Source: Actinomycetaceae bacterium (GTDB taxonomy: Bacteria; Actinomycetota; Actinomycetes; Actinomycetales; Actinomycetaceae). From it: 64,000 nucleotides of DNA. Location: positions 115,413 through 179,412 of the forward strand of contig JAUNLN010000001.1 in assembly GCA_030532245.1 (NCBI GenBank). The letters are read 5' to 3'. Of the stretch, positions 36,078-43,934 are shown piece by piece (positions within the stretch are counted from its first letter, which is position 1; every line of letters begins with the position of its first letter). The notes under the pieces are model-generated. The model did not search any database. It saw only the letters and a list, made by a program, of their open reading frames with translations, and was not told where the DNA came from. Both the position numbers and the translations under genes were made by a program.

Positions 36078-36842
36078 GTGGCACAGGTAAACCCGTGGGA
36101 TACGGCCGCGCCGGCCAACGCCTTCGAACGCGCCGGAGGCGAATACCAAGACTTCCGGCCCAGCTACCCCGAAGCCTCAGTTGCCGCTGCGCTGCTTGGG
36201 AAAACCGCCCCCGCAGTCGTCGACGTAGGCGCGGGCACCGGCAAATTCACCGAACAACTCCTCCAAGCAGGCGCGACCGCGTGGGCCGTCGAACCCGCCT
36301 CGGCCATGAGGGAGCAGCTCCTCGCCGCCCCCTGGGCAGGCAACCCCCTCCTCCACGTCGTCGACGGCACCGCCGAAAACACGGGGCTACCCTCCCAAAT
36401 CGCGGACGTCATCACCTACGCCCAAAGCTGGCACTGGGTCGACCCCGAAGCCGCCCTCACCGAAGCCGCGCGCCTGCTACGCCCCGGCGGCATCGTCTCC
36501 ATCATCTTCAACCAAATGGACGTCTCCATCTCCTGGGTACATCGCCTCACCCGCATCATGCGCTCCGGCGACATCCACACCCCACAAAAACCACCCGCGC
36601 TCGCCGCCGGCTGGGAGGCACCCTCCCTCCACAAGACCGAGTTCACCTCCCGACTCACACCCGAAGGCATCAAAGCCCTCGCCCGCACCCGCTCCTCCTA
36701 CCTCAAATCCACAGCCGCAAACCGCGAAAAAATGCAGGCAAACCTACAGTGGTACCTCCTCGAACACCTCGGCTACAGCGACACCGACCTTGTGGAAATC
36801 CCCTACTACACGCTCGTTTGGACCACGAAACCTAGCACCTAA
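36078..36842 (+). CDS. Class I SAM-dependent methyltransferase
   Basis: About 254 residues from GTG 36078, preceded by a purine-rich GGAAGGGAGGG. Motif I is VVDVGAGTGKFTEQL near residue 40; the acidic loop and VDGTAENTGLP follow, then AQSWHWVDPEAAL and LRPGGIVSIIFN. The QSWHWVD element is typical of the UbiE/trans-aconitate-type small-molecule methyltransferase branch (Methyltransf_11). Substrate unknown. It stands alone, divergent from pntA and upstream of brnQ. Confidence 0.85.
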   Translation: MAQVNPWDTAAPANAFERAGGEYQDFRPSYPEASVAAALLGKTAPAVVDVGAGTGKFTEQLLQAGATAWAVEPASAMREQLLAAPWAGNPLLHVVDGTAENTGLPSQIADVITYAQSWHWVDPEAALTEAARLLRPGGIVSIIFNQMDVSISWVHRLTRIMRSGDIHTPQKPPALAAGWEAPSLHKTEFTSRLTPEGIKALARTRSSYLKSTAANREKMQANLQWYLLEHLGYSDTDLVEIPYYTLVWTTKPST

Positions 36843-36942
36843 ACGTGCCTCTTCGCACATAAGCGGCCGGAAAATGGACGACCAAACGCCGAAGTAGCAA
36901 ACTTGTTAGCGTTTTTAAAAAAGAAATAACCATTTTCGAAAG

Positions 36943-38304
36943 ATGAAAGCCATGCGAAATAGTCGCACGTACGTGCTCCTAGTAACCGGCCTCGCACTGT
37001 TCGCCATGTTCTTTGGCGCAGGAAACCTCATTTTCCCAGTGATGATCGGCGTAAACGCGGGTGAATCCCTCACCCCAGCGATCCTGGGCTTCCTCGGAAC
37101 CGGCGTGCTACTACCCGTACTCGGCATCGTCGCCGCAGCAACCTCGCAGGAGGGCGTCACCGGCATCGCCTCACGAATCGGCAAATACCCCGGCCTCATC
37201 TTCACCGTAATCATCTTCCTGTCCACCGGCATGCTGTACGCAATCCCACGCGTCGCGACCGTCTCCTACGAAATGGCGGCAGTGCCCCTCATCGGCGCAG
37301 ACAGGGCAAACGGCACCACGCTACTGCTCTACACGGCCGCATTCTTCGTTGTCGTATTCTTCTTCGCGCTCAACCCCAAGGGCTTCCTCGACCGCATCGG
37401 CACGTGGCTAACCCCCGCGCTCCTCATCCTGCTACTCATCCTGATCGTCGGCGCAGTCATCAAATTCCCCGCCGTTCCAAGCGCGCCCACCCAGGAATAC
37501 GCCGGCTCGCCGTTCGCCACCGGCCTCCTCCAGGGCTACTTCACCATGGACGCGATCGCCGCCCTCGTCTTCGGCATCGTCATCATCTCCGCCCTCCAAC
37601 ACTCCGACCACTTCCAAACCAAAAACAAAGTATTCGTCGGCACCGCCACAGCCGGCCTCATCGCCGGCGCCCTCCTCGCCGTCATGTACATCGGCCTCGC
37701 CATCATCGGCACCCGCATGGTTCCCTTCGAACCCTCCAACGGCGCTGAGGCGCTAGCAATCGCCTCCGTCGAACTGTTCGGCCCCGACAAGCAAGCCATC
37801 TTCGGCCTCATCGTCTTCCTCGCGTGCCTCACCACCGCCGTCGGCCTGGTTGGCGCCTCCTCCCAATACTTCATGACCCTCTTCCCGCGAGTTACGCGCC
37901 TCCAAATGGTCGTAATCCACACGCTCGTCTCGTTCGCGCTTGCAAACCTCGGCCTCGAAGCGATCCTCGGTATCGTCGCGCCCGTCAACCAGCTGATCTA
38001 CCCGATCGTCATCTGCATCGTGTTCATCGCGATAATCGACATTTTCGTGCCCGGCGAACTTTACTGGACGTACCGAATCACCACGTGGATCGCCGCGTTC
38101 ATCGCCGTCTTTGAGGCGCTACGCTCGATCGGCGAGTCGTTCAACTGGCTCAGCCCCTACCTCGATGCCCTCCCGCTCGGCTCGGTGCAAATGGCGTGGA
38201 CCGCGCCTGCACTCGTCGGCTTCGTGATCGGCCTCGTACTCGACACGATTCTCGGAGACCAAATCTGGTCGAAGAAGCCAGAAAAGCACGAGGCGGCTGC
38301 GTAG
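36943..38304 (+). CDS. brnQ: Branched-chain amino acid cation symporter, BrnQ type
   Basis: 453 residues, about 12 helices. The family start GLALFAMFFGAGNLIFPV is clear, with IPRVATVSYEMA and LVGASSQYFMTL later. The LIVCS family imports leucine, isoleucine and valine with sodium or protons. ATG 36943 or 36952; GAAAG lies just upstream. Confidence 0.93.
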   Translation: MKAMRNSRTYVLLVTGLALFAMFFGAGNLIFPVMIGVNAGESLTPAILGFLGTGVLLPVLGIVAAATSQEGVTGIASRIGKYPGLIFTVIIFLSTGMLYAIPRVATVSYEMAAVPLIGADRANGTTLLLYTAAFFVVVFFFALNPKGFLDRIGTWLTPALLILLLILIVGAVIKFPAVPSAPTQEYAGSPFATGLLQGYFTMDAIAALVFGIVIISALQHSDHFQTKNKVFVGTATAGLIAGALLAVMYIGLAIIGTRMVPFEPSNGAEALAIASVELFGPDKQAIFGLIVFLACLTTAVGLVGASSQYFMTLFPRVTRLQMVVIHTLVSFALANLGLEAILGIVAPVNQLIYPIVICIVFIAIIDIFVPGELYWTYRITTWIAAFIAVFEALRSIGESFNWLSPYLDALPLGSVQMAWTAPALVGFVIGLVLDTILGDQIWSKKPEKHEAAA

Positions 38305-38337
38305 GCGCTTTTCGCGCGGTTGACTAAGATTGGCCGT

Positions 38338-40125
38338 GTGGACCAAGCTCTATCCGAAACCTCAGCCCAAGGCGGCGCTGAGTCATGGTTTGTGAAAGCT
38401 AGGTCCACGCTTGCCGACCTAATGCCGGCCTGCGGCTTTGGAATCTTCCTCGCGGCCGTCATGTTCGTCATCTCAATGTCGCCCTCCCTCCTTCCTAGAA
38501 CGTGGTGGTGGCAGGGCGTCGCCTCCGGCATCCTCATCGAAGTTGGCTACGGCGCAGGCATACTAATCCAGTGGGTCGTCTCGCACCTGTGGCGTGCCGC
38601 CGGCGTGAAGATCACCGCGAAAAAAGCGTGGGTCAAAGCCTCCAAATGGCTCTTCTTTGCAGGGGTCGCCGCCTGGGCTCTGTGGATGCTCGTGCGCAGC
38701 TACAGGTCGAACAACACCTCGGCCCACATCATGGGTTTTGCGCCCATGAGCTTCACCGACTACCTCGCCGCGAGCGCGGTCGCGTTCATTATCGCGGCAG
38801 CCATCGCGGGGCTCGCCATGCTGATCGTTGGCCTCTGGCGGCGCATAACCAAAGCAATCCGCCGCTTCATGCCCATCTGGGCGGCGGGCCTCATTGCCGC
38901 GGGCCTCGTCGTCGCCCTCGTCATCTTCGTAGTTTCAGACGTGCTCTTCGAGCGCGGCATGGAGTACGCCTACGGCGCCTTCGCCACGGCCGACCAATCG
39001 GACGAGCCGGGCATCGAGCAGCCGGTCGAGCCGGAGCGTTCGGGCTCTAACGCCTCATACGAGCCATGGGAGGCGATTGGTAAACAGGGCCGCCGCTTCG
39101 TCACGCAGGGGCCGCGAAAGGCCGACATTGAGCAGGTCACCGGCCGCGACGCCATGGAACCGATCCGCCTATATGCCAGCCTCGCCGAGGGGCGCTCGCT
39201 CGAAGAAGTTGCGCAAGTCGCCGTCACCGAACTTCGCCGCACTAACGCGCTCGACCGCTCCGTGCTCGTCATCGCAACCACTACCGGCACCGGCTGGGTC
39301 GAAGAATGGGCCGTGCAACCCGTCGAGTATCTAACCGGCGGAGACTGCGTCACCATTGCCACGCAATACTCGTACGTGCCCTCCGCGGTCGCATTCCTGC
39401 GCGAATTCAGCAAACCCGCCGAAGCCTCCCGCGTGCTGTTCGACGCCATCATGGAGGAGGTGAACAAGCTCCCCGAAGATGAGCGGCCCGCAGTGTACCT
39501 GCAGGGAGTGTCGCTCGGCGCATTCGGATCGCAGTCCCTGTTCGAAGATGAGGAGGACGTGCGCGAGCAGATAGACGGCGCAGTCTGGGCGGGCACGCCC
39601 GGAGCCACGCCGCTTTGGCAGAGCCTCACCGCCTCGCGACACCTTGGAAGCCCCGAAATCGCGCCCGTCGTAAACAGCGCCCGCAACACTCGCTTCGTGA
39701 CCAAACCGGAAGACCTCGACTCCGACATTTACGGCCGCGAGTTCCCGGCCTGGCGGTTCCCGCGAATCGCGTACATGCAGCACGCCTCCGACCCCGTCGT
39801 CTGGTGGGATCCGGCGATCATCAGCAACGTTCCCGACTGGTTGCGCGAGCCGGCGCGCGCCGACCTCAACCCAGACATGCAGTGGACGCGCATGGCGACC
39901 TTCATCCAGCTTTCCGTCGACCTTCCCGTCGCCGGTCTTGCCTCCGACGGTCACGGCCACACCTACCACCGCGAGTTCATTCCCGTGTGGGCATCCGTGC
40001 TCGGCCTCATCCACGAAGACCCGTTGGCCGGCGAGAACCCGTACCGGAATGCGGACTCCTCCTGGATCAATGACGTCTCCTTAAGCCGGATTTCGACTGC
40101 TATCGCAGAAGACCTGTATCCTTAA
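38338..40125 (+). CDS. Membrane-anchored alpha/beta hydrolase (PF10081-like)
   Basis: About 595 residues. Four or so N-terminal helices (about 25-205) precede an extracytoplasmic-type hydrolase domain. The nucleophile region reads QGVSLGAFGSQ near residue 385, and YMQHASDPVVWWDP and DGHGHTYHREF supply acid and His candidates. This layout and these phrases are those of the actinobacterial alpha/beta-hydrolase family PF10081, whose members are little characterised; proposed roles are in lipid or envelope turnover. GTG 38338 is chosen; TTG 38320 would add six residues. Confidence 0.82.
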   Translation: MDQALSETSAQGGAESWFVKARSTLADLMPACGFGIFLAAVMFVISMSPSLLPRTWWWQGVASGILIEVGYGAGILIQWVVSHLWRAAGVKITAKKAWVKASKWLFFAGVAAWALWMLVRSYRSNNTSAHIMGFAPMSFTDYLAASAVAFIIAAAIAGLAMLIVGLWRRITKAIRRFMPIWAAGLIAAGLVVALVIFVVSDVLFERGMEYAYGAFATADQSDEPGIEQPVEPERSGSNASYEPWEAIGKQGRRFVTQGPRKADIEQVTGRDAMEPIRLYASLAEGRSLEEVAQVAVTELRRTNALDRSVLVIATTTGTGWVEEWAVQPVEYLTGGDCVTIATQYSYVPSAVAFLREFSKPAEASRVLFDAIMEEVNKLPEDERPAVYLQGVSLGAFGSQSLFEDEEDVREQIDGAVWAGTPGATPLWQSLTASRHLGSPEIAPVVNSARNTRFVTKPEDLDSDIYGREFPAWRFPRIAYMQHASDPVVWWDPAIISNVPDWLREPARADLNPDMQWTRMATFIQLSVDLPVAGLASDGHGHTYHREFIPVWASVLGLIHEDPLAGENPYRNADSSWINDVSLSRISTAIAEDLYP

Positions 40126-40154
40126 GTTCGAACACCCGAACTTTTGGAGTCGCC

Positions 40155-41381
40155 GTGAAACGCTCGAGAATTCCCGCTGGAATAGCCCTTCTAGCCGCAT
40201 TTGCGCTCGCGGCCTGCAGTCCTGCGGTCGATGCCCAGCCTGAGATTACCGAAGCACCCACACCCGCTCCGACGCCCGCCCCGACCGAGCCGCCCACACC
40301 TCCCGTCACGTTCACAGTGGTTGGAACGGGCGACGTGCTCTCGCACATGCCGGTCGTCGAACACTCCATTCAGGCCGACGGCTCCTACGATTACGCGCCA
40401 CTTGTTGCCGACATCAAGCCGTTCATCGAGGGTGCTGATCTCGCGCTTTGCCATCAGGAAGTGCCTCTAACGTCCGATGAAGCGTCCGCTCACGGTTACC
40501 CGGTTTTCGCAGCCCCCGCGGGGTGGGCCGACTCGACGGTGGCGCTTGGTTACGACGGTTGTTCGACCGCCTCCAACCATTCGTGGGATAGGGGCGAGTT
40601 TGGGCTGATGGAGACCGTGGAGATTTTGCAGGCGAAGGGCCTGGGGGCTGTCGGCACGTCGGTTTCGGCGGAGCAGTCGCCGATCCAGTACTACGAGCTT
40701 GACCGCGAGGGACGCACGATTAGGGTTGCGCACCTGTCTTTCACCTACGGACTCAACTACGAGTATGTGCCCGAGGTTGAGGAAAACCCGTGGCTTGTGA
40801 ACGTGAATAATCCGGATTACATGGTGGAGCTTGCAAGGCAGGCGCGCGATGAGGGTGCGAACGTGGTGATCGTGTCGGCGCACGGCGGTATTGAGTACCA
40901 GCCGGAGCCTTCGGATCAGCAGCGCGAGTGGGCGCGGATTTTCGCCGATTCGGGCGTGGTTGACCTCTACATTGGCCATCACGTGCACGTGCCTCAGCCG
41001 CTCGAGCATTTCGAGGGAGGAGTCGACGGCAGCGGAATGTGGGCGTTCTTCGGCACGGGCAACCTGGTGTCGAATATGGGCCCGGACATGGGTATTGATA
41101 CGCAAAACGGCTACATTGCGTCGGCGACTATAACAGTCCCAAAGGAGGGGCCCGCGCACGTGGATTCGGTGGGTTACACGGGTTTGGTGCTGGATACGGA
41201 TACGAACCGCGTGTATGTGGCTGCAACTTATGATCAGGCGGATCACCCGGGTGCTTACCTGTCGAATGATGCGCGCACGTACTACTACGACTACCTAAAA
41301 GAGGTCATGGGCGGCGCGCCAGAGATTTTGGAGGCGCCCGCAACCCCGGCTCCGCCGGTGCGCGTGATTCCGCGGGATTAG
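40155..41381 (+). CDS. CapA-family metallophosphatase-like lipoprotein
   Basis: 408 residues from GTG 40155 with GGAG six bases upstream. The signal peptide ends in lipobox LAAC, then a Pro/Thr/Ala linker. The domain is PGA_cap/CapA: VVGTGDVLSHMPVVE, then CHQEVPL, ASNHSWDRG, VIVSAHGGIEYQPEPS and GHHVHVPQPLE. These supply the Asp/His/Asn set expected of a calcineurin-like metal site. CapA proteins take part in poly-gamma-glutamate capsule synthesis, but many homologues occur without cap genes, as here, so only an envelope role is proposed. Confidence 0.88.
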   Translation: MKRSRIPAGIALLAAFALAACSPAVDAQPEITEAPTPAPTPAPTEPPTPPVTFTVVGTGDVLSHMPVVEHSIQADGSYDYAPLVADIKPFIEGADLALCHQEVPLTSDEASAHGYPVFAAPAGWADSTVALGYDGCSTASNHSWDRGEFGLMETVEILQAKGLGAVGTSVSAEQSPIQYYELDREGRTIRVAHLSFTYGLNYEYVPEVEENPWLVNVNNPDYMVELARQARDEGANVVIVSAHGGIEYQPEPSDQQREWARIFADSGVVDLYIGHHVHVPQPLEHFEGGVDGSGMWAFFGTGNLVSNMGPDMGIDTQNGYIASATITVPKEGPAHVDSVGYTGLVLDTDTNRVYVAATYDQADHPGAYLSNDARTYYYDYLKEVMGGAPEILEAPATPAPPVRVIPRD

Positions 41382-41401
41382 CGGCGTAGGAGGCCGGCCG
41401 T

Positions 41402-42208
41402 TTAGGTCAGTGCGAAGAAGGCGCTGATGAAGAGGAATTGGGTGATGATGGAGGCCCAAAGCACGGTGAACATGCGGCGTGCCACGTAGGTTAGGAACCC
41501 GAGGATGGGGCCGGAGAGCGTGATGATGACGGCGCCGGTTGGAGACGCGGCGATCACGGCGATGGGGATCATCCAGATGAGGGTGAGCACGAGCGAGCCG
41601 ATCATGGGTTTCAGTCTGCCGCGCAGGAGGCGTTTAAGTTCGGTTAGTGCAAGGCCCCTGTGCAGGTATTCCTGCGTGAATGCCCACGCGAACGAGCCGA
41701 GGAGGCCGACGAAAACTCCGAGTGGGGAGATCTCGCTTTCGATGATGCCGGAGCCGATCACGATGAGGGCGGCCATTACTGCGAGGTAGCCTACGAGCCA
41801 CCACAGCCTTGAGATGCGGGGTTGGAGTTCGAGGTTGTAGAGGGGTTCGGGTTCGGAGGAGAGCGCGGTGCCAAGGAGGAGGTCGTCGGAGGTGTCGAGG
41901 GGTGGCGCGTAGGTGGGTGCGCTGCCTCCGAGGCTTGGGGGTACGTATTCGGGTTCGCGCCAGATGACGTGCGACATTTTGCGGCGTCGCGCTATGAAGC
42001 GGATGAGGAGGGCGCCGAGCCCCATGGGGATGATGACTTCGATGAGCGCGAAGATGGGGTCTCTTAGCCGCCCGTAGGCGGAGAGGGGTTCGTAGCCTTG
42101 AAAGTAGAGGAGGTAGCGGTTCAGGTAGGAGGTGGAGAACACGAGGATGAACACGGCTATGTATTCGGCGGCGAACCGGAGCCATGCTCTTCGTGTTTTA
42201 GCGTCCAC
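41402..42208 (-). CDS. CPBP-type membrane protein, probably lacking protease residues
   Basis: 268 residues with about seven or eight helices. AFTQEYLHRGLALTELKRLL aligns with CPBP (CAAX/Abi) motif 1 (EExxxR), with Gln for the first Glu. The histidines expected in motifs 2 and 3 are not seen (LIWMIPIAVIA, LWASIITQF). It may be non-catalytic. The GTG start overlaps the ccdA end by 11 bases, so it belongs to the CcdA/DsbA operon. Confidence 0.7.
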   Translation of the reverse strand: MDAKTRRAWLRFAAEYIAVFILVFSTSYLNRYLLYFQGYEPLSAYGRLRDPIFALIEVIIPMGLGALLIRFIARRRKMSHVIWREPEYVPPSLGGSAPTYAPPLDTSDDLLLGTALSSEPEPLYNLELQPRISRLWWLVGYLAVMAALIVIGSGIIESEISPLGVFVGLLGSFAWAFTQEYLHRGLALTELKRLLRGRLKPMIGSLVLTLIWMIPIAVIAASPTGAVIITLSGPILGFLTYVARRMFTVLWASIITQFLFISAFFALT

Positions 42209-43043
42209 CCTTCTTCCTCTCCTTTATGGTGACGACGATTAGAGCCACGATTACGACCGCGAACGCGAGGAGGAGCCAGCTTGGCACTCCGGCAACGGCG
42301 GTCATGATCTTTGATTCTAGTTCGATTTGTTGTGTCGAGGTGAGGATGGAGGGAAGTCCGGTTTGGCCGCCGAAGAAGACGAGGATGATGCCAAGTAGCA
42401 TGAAGATGACGCCGGAGACGATGTTCATGCGCGTGGTGTCGCGGCCGAGGAGTTTCGCGGGTTTCGGGCGTAGCCAGGACTTTTCGTAGAGTTTGAAGGC
42501 GTCCCAGAGTACGGCGAGGAGGGCGACTGGTAGCACCATGCCGAGGGCGAATGCGGTCATGAGGAGGGCGCCGGTCAGCACGGAGCCTCCGAGGGTTGCG
42601 AATGATAGGACGGCGCCGAGGATGGGGCCGGAGCAGCCGACGCCGGCGATGGCGTAGCCGATGCCGAGGGCGAAGACTGCGATGTTGGAGGGGGCGCCCG
42701 CTGCGTCACCGGAGGTTTTTGGTGTCATGAGGCGGGTGGCCCAGCCGGGTGTGGGGAAGGTGACGGCGAAGGCTTGGAGCAGGCCGAGCACGATCACGAG
42801 GATGCCGGCAGTGAGCGTAACGATGTGCGCGTACTGGCGGATTAGCGCGCCTAGGCTTCCCGCGAACGCTCCTAGCGGTACGAGCGCGACGATCACGCCG
42901 AGTGCGAAGAAGAGTGTGCGGGCGAAGAGCATCTTCTTTGAGGTGAACGCGTATGCGAAGAATGCGGGGAGGAGCATTGCCGCACACGGTGCGAAGATGA
43001 GTAGTGCTCCGCCGATGAAGGCGGCTAGGAACGAGATCTCCAT
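42198..43043 (-). CDS. ccdA: CcdA/DsbD-type transmembrane thiol-reductant conductor
   Basis: 281 residues with six or seven helices. Two half-sites carry the redox cysteines: IFAPCAAMLLPAFFAYAF in helix 1 and GVGCSGPILGAVLSF in helix 4, the usual CcdA pattern. It carries reducing equivalents from cytosolic thioredoxin to extracytoplasmic thiol proteins, here most likely the DsbA-like protein encoded six bases upstream. No cytochrome c maturation genes are in the window. Confidence 0.9.
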   Translation of the reverse strand: MEISFLAAFIGGALLIFAPCAAMLLPAFFAYAFTSKKMLFARTLFFALGVIVALVPLGAFAGSLGALIRQYAHIVTLTAGILVIVLGLLQAFAVTFPTPGWATRLMTPKTSGDAAGAPSNIAVFALGIGYAIAGVGCSGPILGAVLSFATLGGSVLTGALLMTAFALGMVLPVALLAVLWDAFKLYEKSWLRPKPAKLLGRDTTRMNIVSGVIFMLLGIILVFFGGQTGLPSILTSTQQIELESKIMTAVAGVPSWLLLAFAVVIVALIVVTIKERKKGGR

Positions 43044-43049
43044 ATGCTG

Positions 43050-43859
43050 TTATTTCGCGAGTTCTAGCTGGTTTTCGATCGTTTTGATGAAGTAGTCGGC
43101 CGGGCGGGCACCGGAGATGACGGTGTCATTGATGATGAAGAAGGGCGTGCCCGTGATGCCGAGGGTGGCGAGGGCGTAGTGCGTTTCGTCTTGCACGGCG
43201 TTCGCGATTTCTTCGGAGTTGTAGTCGGCTTCGAACTTCGCCATGTCGGCGACGCTGATTTTTTCGGCGATTTCGAGTACGCGCGCGTCGTCGTAGGTGG
43301 GGTGGTTGCCGGCTCCTGCTTCGGAGTAGGCGGTTTCGGTGAATTCCCAGAACTTGCCCTGGTTGGCGGCGGCTCTAGCGCCGCGGGCTGCCTTGTCGGA
43401 GCCGTAGTTGGGGAAGATGGAGAGGTCGCGGAACTCGATGCGTAGCTCGCCTGCGGTTACGAAGCCTTGGAGTTCGGGGTAGACGTTTTCGAAGAAGACG
43501 GTACACATGGGGCACGAGAAGTCTTCGAACGCGACCATGACTACGGGCGCGTTCGGGTCGCCGAGGGCGCGCGTGTCGTTTTCGTCGCGTTTCGGTTCGG
43601 CGCGAACGACTTCGAGGAGTTGCGGGTCTTCGAGGGAGGGCGCGAATTCGGGGCCCGGCTGCTGGGGCGCGGCCTGCTGGGTTTGGCTTTCGCCGGCGGG
43701 CGCGCTTGGGTCTTCGGCGGGGGCGGCTGTGGGCGCGGTTGAGCGTCCGAGGAAGAATGAGATGGCCATGGCGAGGATGATTGCGATGGCGATTAGGGTT
43801 TTCTTGGCCGCCGAGGGCGAGTTTTGTACCGCTACGGGCGTTGCTGACATTTGCTCCAT
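43050..43859 (-). CDS. DsbA-like membrane-anchored thioredoxin-fold protein
   Basis: 269 residues. A single N-terminal helix (about 20-42) is followed by a Pro/Ala/Gln-rich linker and a DsbA-type fold (PF13462). Active site CPMC lies in FEDFSCPMCTVFFENVYPE near residue 115, the cis-Pro in GITGTPFFIIND. It is expected outside the membrane, acting as a disulfide oxidase or, with CcdA, a reductase or isomerase. First gene of the three-gene operon. Confidence 0.92.
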   Translation of the reverse strand: MEQMSATPVAVQNSPSAAKKTLIAIAIILAMAISFFLGRSTAPTAAPAEDPSAPAGESQTQQAAPQQPGPEFAPSLEDPQLLEVVRAEPKRDENDTRALGDPNAPVVMVAFEDFSCPMCTVFFENVYPELQGFVTAGELRIEFRDLSIFPNYGSDKAARGARAAANQGKFWEFTETAYSEAGAGNHPTYDDARVLEIAEKISVADMAKFEADYNSEEIANAVQDETHYALATLGITGTPFFIINDTVISGARPADYFIKTIENQLELAK

Positions 43860-43934
43860 GGGCTAAAGACTCACATAATCGGATGGTTTTTTCATCTCCA
43901 GCCCGTCTTTTTATGCTGTTCGCGAGATTTTTGC

